A stretch of 64,000 nt of DNA, taken from NCBI GenBank assembly GCA_004194705.1, contig SADC01001227.1:3502247-3566246 (forward strand), read 5' to 3'. Made by a program: the position numbers and the translations under genes. Source of the DNA: Ditylenchus dipsaci (lineage: Eukaryota; Nematoda; Chromadorea; Rhabditida; Anguinidae). This document shows positions 46,224 to 57,490 of this stretch, piece after piece. The notes beneath the pieces were generated by a model, which had not been told where the DNA came from, did no database searches, and saw only the letters and a program-made list of their open reading frames with translations. The stretch's first letter is position 1, and every line of letters begins with the position of its first letter.

Positions 46224-46647
46224 TGGCTTGTTCACGTTGTTAGAGTTAGAGTTCGAGTTGGAGTTGGAGTTAGAGTTCGGGTAAGAGGTGTTCATGTACT
46301 CAAAAATCCGAACTCTAACTCGAACTCTAACTCTAAGATGTTCACGTACATCGAGTTAGAGTTCGAGGTCGAGCTTGAAAATGTTCATGTATATAGCTTA
46401 GATAGCTCAGAATCATGCCCGAAAGCCGTCTAAAGCCACTAAAGCCGCTACATGGGAATCCAAGTTATATGCATCAACACCTTCAACTTAAGCTCGAACT
46501 CTAACTCTAACTCGAGTACATGAACACCCGTGAGTTAGAGTAAGAATTAGAGTTCGAGTTAGAGTTAGGATCAGAGGTGTTCACGTAACCAAAATCCCGA
46601 ACTCTAACTCTAACTCGAACTCTAACTCTAACAACGTGAACAAGCCA
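46224..46647. mobile_element. PIF/Harbinger-like element, word GAGTTAGAGTTC, duplication TAA
   Basis: Ends TGGCTTGTTCACGTTGTTAG and inverse, flanked by TAA on both sides (46221-46223 and 46648-46650). The interior consists of GAGTTAGAGTTCGAG words in both orientations. A 3-bp TAA duplication is characteristic of PIF/Harbinger. Confidence 0.75.
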
Positions 46648-47021
46648 TAAAACAATTATGTCGAAGTATGAACCAAATTATTTTTTCTGACAGCCTTCAT
46701 GTTTTGACCTCATTATTTTACATTTTTTTTAAAGATAATGCAATAAATGTTACTTCATCAGAAACTAGAATCGCAGGGCTACCTCATGGTGTAAAAAACT
46801 TGAAAAAAGATCAAAATTTTCAAAAAGAAAACAGCTTTTCTGCGAGTTCTTCGTAATTCGAATTACGATTGTGCGAGTTGTACAAAATTCGAGTAACGTT
46901 TCGCCAATCGTGCGTTTCGAATTTTACGTTTTGCGAATTATACACTTTTTTAGTAATCGTTTTTTTCAGTCGATATACAGGCGAACTGGCCGTGGCGAAC
47001 TGGCCGTACCCCATTTTGACA

Positions 47022-47383
47022 TGGCTTGTTCACGTTGTTAGAGTTCGTGATTTTTTACGTGAACACCTCTGATCCTAACTCGAACTTTAACTCGAGGGTG
47101 TTCATCTACCTAGAGTTAGAGCTAGAGTTCGAGGTTGGATTTGAAGGTGTTCATGCATATAACTTGGAGTTTCTTTTAGTAAACCCCCCAAAAACTAACT
47201 TTCAGTGGCTTTAGACGGCTTTGAAGTGAGATTCTGAGCTATCTAAGCTATATACATGAACATTTTCAAGCTCGACCTCTAACTCTAACTCGATGTACGT
47301 GAACACCATCGAGTTAGAGTTCGGTTTTTGAGTACATGAACACCTCTTACCCGAACTCTAACTCTAACAACGTGAACAAGCCA
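47022..47383. mobile_element. Second TGGCTTGTTCACG element, duplication ACA
   Basis: Same ends as 46224-46647, flanked by ACA (47019-47021 and 47384-47386), with fewer GAGTTAGAG words. GCGAACTGGCC words lie directly to its left (46980-47010). Confidence 0.72.
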
Positions 47384-47687
47384 ACAGTGACACTGACACT
47401 CGATTAAATCTTTGAACATCACTGTCCCTGTCATTCTGATGTTACTGTCAGTGTCACGGTCAAAATTGGAAACACTGCCCATATGCCGGAGAAAAACCTC
47501 TTCAAATTAAACCGAAATCTGTTGAATTTCCGGCTTTTGGAATTCGGACATAGGGTACGGCTTCTTAGGAACTAGCAAATGCTAAAGCTGTGCTGATTTT
47601 CGTACAAAAGTATTAGAACCCTGCACAACCCTGTGCTGTCCCCATATTTTTTGTTGATTTTCAGTTAAAGTGTCTGGTTGGATTGTG

Positions 47688-50600
47688 ATGAAACAAGCGA
47701 GTGTCTTGTCCTTGGGTGCTGCTTTCTTCTTCGCTGTTCTTGCTCTCTTATCCTCATTTTCGTCAAATGAGGTGCGGGCAGTGCAAGACAAACAGCCATT
47801 CGCTGACAAAACTTCTGATCTTCCACTAGAACTGCAGAAAGACTTGACTATGGACTCGGACTCAATGTAAGCTATATATTTTCCCCATTTTTTCAATTAT
47901 TGCATTTTTTAGCATATCGAAGTTGGGTGTTGGCAAGCGCGTGGAAATTCCTTTTGTCGTAATGGGTAGCAATCAGGTGCTCGCTTTCGAAGTGTCACAA
48001 CCTGGTGATTGTATTGCAGATTTCGAATGGTTTGACTTTAGTCAAAAACATTTATTAGCAGTGTAAAGATTTATTTGAGGGATTTGTTCTATCCGAATGA
48101 AGATGAAAACTGCAATTTAGCTATTAAGTTAATGGATGGGACCGGTTCGATAATAAAAGAAAGTAAAGGTAAGATGAATGATGCCCCATGTCTATATTTG
48201 CTTCACAAGTACAGGGTGATCCAAGCAATATCTACACTTTTAAGCTGTCAAAACTTCTTTTGTAGGCCGCATTCCGAAATTCTGTAAACGCAGCTCGACT
48301 CAGTTTGATCTAACATTTTTTGGTATATATTTTAATGTTGGCAACTGGGGGTGCGTGTGAGATTGCGAGGCGAAATTTCGAAGATTTCCGAGTTTGCGAG
48401 ATCTCGCAATTTCAAATGCGAGAAAAACGCAATTTTGCGAGATTTTTTCTGAATAATAGTCCCTTGAATTTTCACAAAAAGGCTTCTTAAATTCTTCGAG
48501 GCTTGCTTCAATATCGCTTTTACACTACACTGTTCTTCTTTTGTGGCATCCTCTAGTCTGTACACCCTATTTTTTCTTTTTCAGTAAGTTTACCAACTTC
48601 TAGGACCAAAAACCATCGAGCAATCGATTGCAATCATTTCCAGCACTTCTTTGCTGTCAGCAAATGCCCTAATTTCGGGATTTCGAGCGAATGACCACCA
48701 AACGAAAGGAAACTAGCCAAAATTATGCGTACTTAGCTTTATATAGCCTGAGCCTCCGCCGATTATGTTTAATTATCAACGCGTTCAGTGACTTCCTAGA
48801 GTCAGAATTTCATGGAGAACCAGATGGAATTTTTACACACCAAAGCAAGGTATCTATTCAAGGTTTGACCAATGAAAAAAAGAGCACTATTAAGGGCAGG
48901 ATTTGGGTATTATTTTGGCAGTGACGTTTTTTGACTTGTAGAAAAAAGTCAAAAATTTCAATGAAATCAGTCAAAGAAAAACCACGAAAACCATCGATTT
49001 TCGGAAATTCGGCCTATTTAAGCCTGAATAGAAGCTTTGGTAGGTGTAAATGATGCGCTGATAGTCTTATTGGATAGCCAAGAGTGTAAGGACCATTTAT
49101 ACACTAAACTTGTAAACAAAACAAAAAAATGGTTTACGCCGGTGGTAGTCCCCCCCCCCTCATAGTTCACTATGAGAAATTTGACATTAAAAGTAGTTTA
49201 AAAAAGTTAGTTACAGTTGAAAATATACATGAATTTTTTGAGTTTTTAGTTGAAACCGTGCAACCGAGTGTTAAAAAAACTCTCTGCGAGTGTCTCGCAA
49301 AATAAAAAAAGTATTTTCGAGATTCGCGATTTTTTCAAGGGTCCGCGTGCGAGATTGTGAGGCGAGATTTTGAAGATTCGCGAGGCGAGATTGCGAGAAA
49401 TCTCGCCATTTTTCTCGCACTCATGCCAACACTAATATAATTGAAACAACGATTTTTGCTTGCTCCCCCTGAAGTTTGGCTCCTGGTATCTGGATGGCGT
49501 ATGGATACCAAAGAAGTATTAGATGAAACTGGTCGAACTGCATTTTCAGAATTTCGGAATACGGCGTAGAAAAGAAGTTATGACGGTTAAAAGTGTCGAT
49601 ATTTCATGGATCACCCTGTATTTTATTTAGGGACTGTAAGCTTTGGAGTGGAGAAAGATGAAGCATTGAAGGTTACTATTGACGGAGACCTCATAAAGAT
49701 GAATTCCAATGATCCAAATCCAGTGAAATGTCCACTGAGAGCAAACCAGTGGCAAAAAAAGGAAAATATGTATGCTATGAACGTCACTCTTCGCTATATT
49801 TCTGGAAATTGTGATGTCCAATTAAAGTTTGTAAGTAAAGTTCTCCGCTAATTAAGCTTTGCAGTTTCAAAATTGGTTTTTGTAGGATCGCAGCATCTAC
49901 AAGTTAGAGCGTAAGCCTGAAAGCAAGGAGCCGTTCAAGAAAGGACATGATCAGAATAAAACTTCGACAGCCAGCTCATACCTTCTGCTCTACATTCTTC
50001 TTCCGGTTGGAGTCTTGCTGTTTGTTTTTCATGATCCACTGTCTTCGCGCACTATCAAATATTTGTTTTCTAGGTTGTCCATCGTTGTGGGCATCGTCAT
50101 TCTTGTCTGGTGTAAGCGTCGTCAATCAAAAAAGAAGCTCATGAAGAAGGATGTGGAGGCTGGTCGAGCTCCTACTGTTGTCGCTTCTACTGCGTAAACT
50201 TGTGTGTGTCTTAATTTAAATTAAAATTTTCTTGTTTGCAGTATACAAAAGTCGAAACCATCGAAGAAAAACAGCGTTGCTGAGAAGGGCAGTGCGCCTG
50301 CAGTTTCTCGACCGAAAGAAAAGACGTGCAAGCCTCCCAGTGAGAACAAAACTGCTGTCTCCAAGAATACCCATGAATTGATGGCCGAACTTAGCGAATC
50401 CGCCAGCACCGAAAAATTCGAAGAAATCATGCTGGCGAGAGTTGCAAAGAAGTTGGTGGTAAGATTCCTCCTCCACCTCCGCCCAAGTCAGAATCTCCTG
50501 AGACATTCAATGAAAAATCGATATTGACGCAAAGTGTCGGTTCGGAGTGCCGGGAAAAGTATGAGAAAAAGAAAAAGCAAAAGAATCCCTACTTCAGCGA

Positions 50601-51225
50601 GGGAAGCCAATTAGAGCTACTCAAACTAAATTCTGAAAGAAAAGCTCGTCTCCGTGAAAAGATCAAGTCTGGTGCTCCACTAACAGCTCTGGAGCAGTTT
50701 ACAAAAGAATCCTGGGACATCTATGGTAAGTGGGAAAAAATTTCCCTAGCCTTTTCATTCTCATCATTCATTTAGCTCGTTATGATCACGACCTGCAGAT
50801 CGATAAGATGAAGTATCGAGCCAAGAGAAAGAAGTACAAGAAGAGGGCGAAAGGTTCAAAGTCCGCTGAATCGCCTCCATATGTGAAGTCGAAAGCTGTA
50901 CTTGAATATGATGATGAAATTGAGGCTGCTCGGTAATAAACCGCTTTGCCTTCCTATAGTAACCTCGTTTTTTTAAAGGGAACGCTATGAAGCTAATGTG
51001 AGAAAGGAAGATGCGCAAAAAGAAAAAGATGGCATCAAGGACAAGACTCCGTCCGTGTCGACTGATGAAGTCAAAAGTGAGCAGAAAGATTCATCTCCCA
51101 GTTCCAGTCGAAAGCATGGTAGCAAGAGTAAAGAGAATAATTCTTCTGCAGCTCCTAAAAGAAAGCGCGTCAGCAGAAGCAAAGAAGCGACAACTAAGAA
51201 AAAGAAGAAAGGTGTTGCTCATTAG
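47688..51225 (+). CDS. Type I membrane protein with long basic cytoplasmic tail, unrecognised family
   Basis: Exons: 47688-47866, 47913-48029, 48062-48168, 49631-49830, 49886-50193, 50242-50725, 50776-50932, 50979-51225. A signal-like start (MKQASVLSLGAAFFFAVLAL) leads to a Cys-containing region rich in alternating hydrophobics (RVEIPFVVMGSNQVLAFEV; MYAMNVTLRYISGNCDVQLK). One membrane span follows (YLLLYILLPVGVLL..IVVGIVILVW) and then a Lys/Arg/Ser-rich tail of about 300 residues ending TTKKKKKGVAH. The apparent stop TAA at 50195 lies inside a GTAAAC donor, so it is spliced out. A 54-base in-frame segment (50020-50073) has GT..AG ends and may be a retained intron. Intron 2 is only 32 bases. 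One missing base is needed near 50400-50460. Intron 3 is enlarged by a 1.4-kb element. Role unknown; an ER or nuclear-envelope anchor would fit but is a guess. Confidence 0.65.
48212..49618. mobile_element. TA-flanked CAGGGTGATCC element, 1.4 kb
   Basis: Ends CAGGGTGATCCA and inverse TGGATCACCCTG with TA on both sides; subterminal AAAAGTGTCGATATT-like sequences mirror. The interior holds GCGAGATTGCGAG words at both ends (48350-48430 and 49310-49420). Its middle (48575-49130) matches, inverted and diverged, 57700-59740. Tc1/mariner-type by ends; no transposase remains. Its removal leaves a 54-base intron. Confidence 0.78.
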
Positions 51226-52281
51226 AATGTCCACTTTTTACCGTGTTTTCCAATGTAATATGTAAGCTGTAAGAAAAGTTTCTCGAATAATTATTGTGCC
51301 GTGGGTTATTACGCGTTTGGGCCCCTCCGCATTTGAGCCCCGCATTTGGGCATCCCGCATTTGGGCATCCCGCATTTGGGCCCCCGCATTTGGGCCCCCG
51401 CATTTGGGCCCGATTCAAAAATTTTTATATATGCTTGGCAAATCGTCGAAAAATTCTTTAACTTGGAATTCTTTAATTTTTAACTTGGGTTCTAACAAAA
51501 CTATGCCTAAAATTAAATTCTAGCCCTTGTTTTGTTAGAAACCAAGCCAAAAAACTCATACAAAAGCTCAATGATTAGGCGAAAATTTTTGAATTGGCGG
51601 GGGACAATCCAGAACGCGGGGCCATGACCCTTTTAAGTATGAAAGGATAGGGAAACCGTTTTTGTCCACCCTGAAAGGGCATACCTCTATTAAATTTTGA
51701 AAATAATAAAACCATAGTCTCCCACTTGAAAACATGCTCTAAAGATAGTTTGATAATTACGAAAAAGTTATTTTATCAACGAAAACGCCAGTACCTAGTA
51801 TGTTAGTCCTCCAATTGCCTGGAGGTTGCTATAACCATTTGGGAAATACATGGCCAGACTTCCTTATGAAAAAGCATGCATACCAGAGTTTCTTTATGCG
51901 GTAGGCCCCAATCAACAAAACTATGTTCAAATTCCATCTTTTTAGGGTATTCAGATACCCTTTTAGGATGGTTTACCTTGGTCAGGCAAGGAACATAACA
52001 GGGAACATATATATTAATTTCACTTTTTGGATAAAACTTCAAAACTTTGTTCGATCCCTTACGAACATAAGTGATAATAGCACACAAAGTGCAGCGAAAT
52101 AAAATAGACAATCAAATATAGAGAAATTTCGGTACAATTCTGGTATACCCCAGCACTCAATTCTGGTATACCCCCAGCACTCAATTCTGGTATACCCCCA
52201 GCACTCAATTCGGGTATACCCCACGATTTACCCTGTGATTGATAGCTGAGGATGTTAGCTACACGATGGTGTACAAATTTC

Positions 52282-53023
52282 GGGGTATAGACGTTTCGCA
52301 AAAATTTCAGAATTGAAATTTTGCGAAACGTTTCGCAAATTTTTCAGATTTGAAATTTTTGCGAAACGTTTCGCAAAAATTTCAGTTTGGTATGTTTTTT
52401 TGTTCTCGCGGGTTCAATTCCGCCAATAGTGTTTTCATTTTTTGTTGTTTATTGTTCTCCTAGTACCATTGTAGTATATTATACGTGTAAACGGAGTACG
52501 GCCAGTTCGCGACCCTTTTTCAATAAGTTATTAAGTTATTTCAATAAGTTATTAAATTCAATAAGTTATCTTATAGCAACTTCACTGTTTAGTCAAACCA
52601 AAGCATACAATTTATTTCAACATAACGGACAAACAAAGCATAACAAATTCAACACAAGCACAAACAAAGGATCAATCCTGAGCTATCCCCCGGGGATCCC
52701 CTGACCTATCCCCTGAGACGGTACTACATGTAGAAGTATGTGAGCCCTTGGGACGGTCATGTCAACTCCGGGACATCCTTTTTAAGCAGCGTATAGCCGT
52801 TAGGCTTAGGCTTAGGACACCCGGTCCTGGTCTAACCAGTATTTTTTTTATCCCTCAGGTATCTCCTCCATCCCCATGTACCTTAGATTCTGGGTGTGTC
52901 CCCTTACCTATCCCCTAAGATCTTCTGAGCTATACCCTGAGATTAGAAATATAAAACTGAAATTTTTGCGAAACGTTTCGCAAAAATTTCAATTCTGAAA
53001 TTTTTGCGAAACGTCTATGCACC
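52282..53023. mobile_element. Foldback element, word TTGCGAAACGTTTCGCAAA, 8-bp duplication CAAATTTC
   Basis: Ends GGGGTATAGACGTTTCGC and the inverse of GGTGCATAGACGTTTCGC. Exact CAAATTTC on both sides (52274-52281 and 53024-53031). Nested in the left arm of 51304-55871, whose right arm lacks it, so it is younger. The interior shows runs of CTATCCCCTGAG-type words and no gene. Confidence 0.85.
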
Positions 53024-53223
53024 CAAATTTCTTGGTTTAGTTCACAAAAATGTATACCTTTTATTAAAGGAGCATGCCCGTGCGTTACACGGTGAAATTT
53101 GAATTTCCAAAAGGCGGGACCACTTTAATGCGTAAGACCAAAAAATTCAAATTAAATTTTCATTTCTATTGTTTGTGCTGTCGTATGTCAGACGTGTGTT
53201 ACGTATTCTCTTGCAAATTTTAA

Positions 53224-54660
53224 TATTCTGCTGTGTTACAGCCGACAGATAAAGAAAGTTCACCGTGTTTCAGGTTTGTGTCTCATTTTTTCAGTCGCTT
53301 CTAACTAGTGCTGAGGATCGGGGGTTCGAGCAAAAGATCCAGCAAAAAAGTTATGATAATTTTTAGTCCGAGCAAGGAACCGGGCAAATGAATATGAGAC
53401 TAGGAAGAAATCTAGAAAGAGAAGGAGGTCAAACCCAAGAATAATATTTTCTTACTCGACAACTCCATCCCCCCCCTTCCCCGCGCTTCTTGTGGCTACT
53501 TTTTCTCAGTAACAGAAATCTCAAAAGCCGTCCGTAGTGAGCTAAGTTAGAAAATGTTTCTTCCATTACAGATACGGCCATCGCGAACTGTAGAGTTGTC
53601 GGAGCTTCACGCGTCGGTGGATTTTTTGAGCGTAGTGGCTGTAGTGCGCTAGCAAATATATTCCTATCTGATGCCTTGCAACATGCTTTGTATATTTATG
53701 CCAGACTTTTGCCTGTGACAGGCGAGACAGTACCTCCAACCACTTCTGAACTCATTTTAACTTGTTCCACAAACTTTTTATTCTAGAATCTGATGGCGCT
53801 TGTTATTCGGCTGTAAAAATAAATTGCTTTAGGTAGTCCACCTAACATCCAGGTAGCTTTTCTAACTTATCGAAGGTAGTCTGCTACTTACCACAAGGTT
53901 TATTTACCCTCCAAATGATCTATCTTTCGTGCTCTTTTTCAGAACTTCAAACTGTGTATCAAGGCAGGTGGATATTAAACCGTATTCGGCAATTAATTTC
54001 AGGTAAGAACGGGCTAGTTCGATCGCACTTATTTTGAAATATTGTAAAACTCGCCCAACAATTAGATCATTTCAAATCTATTTGAAAGCGGAAGAGAGCG
54101 AGGACGATAATGAGAGACTTGCTGCATTGTAAACGGTACGAAGAGAACGAAATTGTGAACGAAAACTTTCCTCGTCCTCGCGTCATTGGGAACGCCGTAT
54201 TAGAGAATGCATGTGAAACAGGGAAAATTGGGGCTACTCGGTTTTACCCCTCCCAAAAACAGCTACCGTATTCGCTCTAATAATCCCACATCTCTAATAA
54301 TCCCCACCCCCCGATTTTTGACTAGGATTCAGAGTTAAGGACATTTTTCATTGACAATTTTGAGATTTTTCGGAGATTGAAAAATAATCCCACAGTGGGA
54401 TTATTAGAGAGAATACGGTACTCGGTTTTACATCTCACAATAATTTTAGGCTTCGCCCTAGGCTTAGTTTTTAGGCTTTGGCCTTAGGCTTTGGCTCAGG
54501 GCCAAACCACTACTAATTTCAAGTTTTTTTCTCAAAGTATGCTTTTACGTACCTTTAAAAAATTATTGGGAGGGGTAATACCGAGTAGCTTTTTGGGAGG
54601 GGCAAAAATGGGTCGCATCAAGAGTTCTGGTAAAAAAGAGAAGGGCCTATGAAGCAAGAC
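53224..54660. other. Interior of the SNRPD2-bearing element, non-coding part
   Basis: Between the left arm and the SNRPD2 3' end lies unique sequence plus a TA-flanked CCGTATTCGCTCTAATAAT MITE (54266-54418). CTTAGGCTTAGG-like words flank it. No second gene is visible. Confidence 0.5.
54266..54418. mobile_element. TA-flanked CCGTATTCGCTCTAATAAT MITE
   Basis: Inverted ends CCGTATTCGCTCTAATAATC, TA at both borders; CTCTAATAATCCCAC words. Fourth copy of the CCGTA family. Confidence 0.72.
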
Positions 54661-54674
54661 AACCAGACTAGTCC

Positions 54675-54680
54675 TTTATT
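54675..54680 (-). terminator. AATAAA poly(A) signal of SNRPD2
   Basis: AATAAA on the minus strand about 80 bases after the SNRPD2 stop. Confidence 0.6.
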
Positions 54681-54760
54681 GAGCAAACAGGACACAACAA
54701 CAATAACAACACGAAGCTACAACGGAATTTGATGAAATTATCTAGCTCCTCATTCTTCGA

Positions 54761-55244
54761 TCAGGCACTTGTAGCAAGCGGATTTTTGAGAACTGAAACC
54801 GTTTTGATCATAATAGAAGTTGGGGAAGAGGTTTACCCATGATAACGGAGTCTCCTCGCAAGAACATCTTCGAGATAAATCGATCTTTGGCCACCGGCTT
54901 TGCGTTCTCTTTGGCTTGCCCTTGCCTAAAAAAGTGATAGTCGAATAAATCTATCTATAGAGTAAACAGATACTTGACTTCGGAGTTTCTGTCCAGAGCT
55001 CACGAACATCTTCCAGGACCATATTGAAGTGTCTAAAAGAATGGAAAAGTTGAACCGAAAGAAAGACGAAAACTGAAAAGTGTTACCGATCGAACGCCTT
55101 CACGCGACCAAGCAGCTTCTTGTTATTTCGGCAATTGACGAGAATTTGGGCGTTGTTCTTGAGAGCGATAGTGAGCACTGAAAGCGGACCCACCGAGAAA
55201 TCATCAGCTTCGCCCTCCTTCTTATCCATATTGCTAGCAGACAT
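54761..55244 (-). CDS. SNRPD2: Small nuclear ribonucleoprotein Sm D2
   Basis: A core protein of the heptameric Sm ring on spliceosomal snRNAs. Four exons read leftward: 55087-55244, 54974-55032, 54837-54925, 54761-54792. The Sm1 motif is [20 protein letters not shown], then [14 protein letters not shown] and [13 protein letters not shown]. After a Lys-rich loop, Sm2 has [16 protein letters not shown] and the end [10 protein letters not shown]. The order and length (about 108 residues) match the animal family. Exon 2 ends and exon 3 begins in phases that need one extra base, best placed as a lost G near 54909 (AAAGAG for AAAGGAG). A good acceptor (ATCAATTTTTCAG, near 55277) precedes the ATG, indicating a 5'-UTR intron or trans-splice site. 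The gene sits wholly inside a foldback transposon. Confidence 0.92.
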
Positions 55245-56050
55245 ATTGCTTTGGGTTGACTTTACTTCAAAATTCTGAAAAATTGATAAAAAAAATAAAT
55301 AAAATTTGCAAGAGAATTCGTAGCACACGTCTGACATACGACAGCACAAACAATAGAAATGAAAATTTGAATTTGAATTTTTTTGGTCTCACGCATTAAA
55401 GTGGTCCCCGCCTTTTGGAAATTCAAATTTTACCGTGTAACGCACGGGCATGCCCTTTAAAATAAAAATTGAATCTTTTTGAGTGAAAATAGAGCACTTA
55501 AAAATGATTCAATTCTATTTTAATTAAAAGATATACACTTTGGTGAACTAAACCATGAAATTTTTACACCATCGTGTAGCTAACATCGTCAGCTTTCAAT
55601 TGTGGGTTAAAGTGTTCGGGTTATACCCGAATTTAGTGCTGGGGGTATGCCCGAATTGAGTGCTGGGTGTATACCCGAATTGAGTGCTGGGGGTATACCA
55701 GAATTTAGCCGAAATTTCAATATAGAATTAATAATATTGAATTTTTAAATCGGGGCCCAAACGCGGGGCCCAAATGCGGGAGCCCAAATGCGGGATGCCC
55801 AAATGCGGGGGCCAAATGCGGCGGCCCAAATGCGGAGGCCCAATGCGGAGGGGCCCAAATGCGTGTCAACAGTGCCGTGAAGTAAAGGGGACGGCTGGAC
55901 AAATTATCTTCTTTAGCATCTTCACAATAGTCAGACCAAAATTAAATTTTCATTCATCTTGATGATGTTTTGCTAGAAATCAACATTTTACAAGGCGTCA
56001 AAGAGATGAGAAAGCGTTATCGATGTAGTTGGAGTAAGAGTCATAGTTAA

Positions 56051-56282
56051 AGGGCCTGACCTCTTCCTACTCGGTGGTCCCTCGCCACTTCAAAAAATTT
56101 TCCTCGATCATTGGACTTCTGTACGGATTTTTCCGCCACGTTTCTAACAAAACTAGGCCTGAAATCAAATTTTAGGCTTAGTTTTGTTAGAAACCTAGCG
56201 GAAAATCCGTACAGAAGTCCAATGATCAAGGGAAAATTTTTGAATTGGCGGGGGACCACCGAGTAGGAAGAGGTCAGGCCCT
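56051..56282. mobile_element. TTAA-flanked palindromic MITE, 232 bp
   Basis: Ends AGGGCCTGACCTCTTCCTAC and inverse, with TTAA at 56047-56050 and 56283-56286. The halves mirror through TTTCTAACAAAACTAGGC..GCTTAGTTTTGTTAGAAA. TTAA targets are used by piggyBac and Kolobok. Related half-copies lie at 1380-1500 and 51525-51650. Confidence 0.8.
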
Positions 56283-56289
56283 TTAAGTA

Positions 56290-57180
56290 AAAGAATAACA
56301 ATTTTTCACTCCAATTCCCACTATTGTGAACAAGCGATAATAGCACTTTTACCAGATTATTGTCTTCCGCTCTATTCCTCAGGTTAGCCTAAAGAGTTAC
56401 ATAGGTCAAACATTGGTTCCTGATATAACGCTACCCATTTTTGTAAGACGTGCAGATGATATCGAGAGGCCATTTACTAAAACTACTGATAAATTAGGGA
56501 ACCTCGCGACTTTTTGCATTAGACTGTCAAAACACAATTTTTAGTATGCATTTTAGTTTAGCTCGACTTACAAAGTCATATAGAAAGTTGGTGAATTGGT
56601 TAAGCCACGGTGCGATGCCAAAAATTCTTTGCAAGTGTTTGCTAAAAGTGACTCTTTCCTCCACCAGAAACATTGCAAAGCTGAGAGGGATTACACACAT
56701 CACTAATAATAAAGCACGATTCGAAATGTCAATGTCCTCTGCCTAAATACCGTCTCATTACTATACAGTCTGGATTATTGCGCAACTCACGCTTGTTGGT
56801 TGTTCATCGACTCCTTGATGGTTTGATTCATTGGCTGGGAGAAGCGAGAATCCCTACTTTAGTGGCATTTTCCTTAGGTAGCATGGATCTGAGCACTGCG
56901 TTGTGGTAGGATTAGTGTTGATGGGAAGTGAGGAGTATAACTTATTGTTAAACCAGACCTATTAAAGTAAGCAAATATTAAGTACAAGGGGTTTGAAATT
57001 TTTGGCCATTTCTCTGTCCACATTTTGAATTCTGAAAAGATAGAACTATTCAAAGTTGCAAAGAAGTTCGGTTGGTGAATAATGTGAAAAACACGATTTT
57101 CGGGATCTATCCCGCTATCTATCTATATCCCCTTTTTTGGAAATGCCTTGGTCCCTCCTGTTATTTTTAAAGGGGGGGGG
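56290..57180. other. Stretch without recognisable genes
   Basis: Part of 56345-56640 resembles 44455-44775 (TTACATAGGTCAAA, GAGGCCATTTACAAAA, CTCGCGACTTTTTGCA, GTTGGTGAATTG), a diverged direct copy of an unnamed repeat. Otherwise unique AT-rich sequence. Confidence 0.45.
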
Positions 57181-57490
57181 GGCCCATGGCGCAGTGCATA
57201 AGCGCTCGCGTTTTTTGTCCAAAATGTGTTTTTTGGTGTTGCAGGTTCAATCCCACGTAGTGGCACACTACTTTTTTTGGCTTGCTTGGCCAGTTTAGAG
57301 GTAATTATACTTTTTTGACGCCAGATTCGGAATCAGCGACCCAAGTTACCTCTAAACTTGCCAAAACAAGCCAAAAAAAAAATAGCGTGCCACTACGTGG
57401 GATTGAACCTGCAACACCAAAAAACACCATTTTAAGCCAAAAAACGCGAGCGCTTACGCACAGCGCCATGGAAGCCACTTTTTCAAACCT
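57180..57490. repeat. Palindrome with tRNA-like pol III box sequences
   Basis: The left half has ATGGCGCAGTGCATAAGCGC (A-box-like) and GGTTCAATCCCACG (B-box-like) about 60 bases apart. The right half repeats both inverted (57395-57475). Similar B-box-bearing sequences occur inverted at 59745-59805 and singly at 1515-1530 and 52405-52425. It looks like two tRNA-derived SINE heads in a palindrome; cloverleaf pairing is not convincing enough for a tRNA gene. Confidence 0.5.

Larger units (their letters stand above)
51304..55871. mobile_element. Foldback element enclosing SNRPD2, 8-bp duplication GTGCCGTG
   Basis: Left end GGTTATTACGCGTTTGGGCC; right end the inverse of TGTTGACACGCATTTGGGCC. Exact GTGCCGTG flanks it (51296-51303 and 55872-55879). 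The arms are colinear and inverted: a GCATTTGGGCCCC array (51310-51415 / 55750-55865), a GGTATACCCCCAGCACTCAATTC array (52135-52220 / 55620-55705), GTTAGCTACACGATGGTGTA, then GCATGCCCGTGCGTTACACGG through TATGTCAGACGTGTG (53068-53223 / 55307-55455). The left arm is enlarged by later insertions. The interior contains the SNRPD2 gene, whose upstream leader adjoins the right arm. Confidence 0.75.

Noticed and set aside
50195..50240. End of the membrane-protein gene and a separate downstream gene
   Set aside because: The stop overlaps a GTAAAC donor, a TTTGCAG acceptor follows 48 bases later, and the frame continues, so one gene is simpler.
57184..57270. Functional tRNA gene
   Set aside because: A- and B-box-like strings are present but acceptor and anticodon stems do not pair, and the sequence is half of a palindrome.
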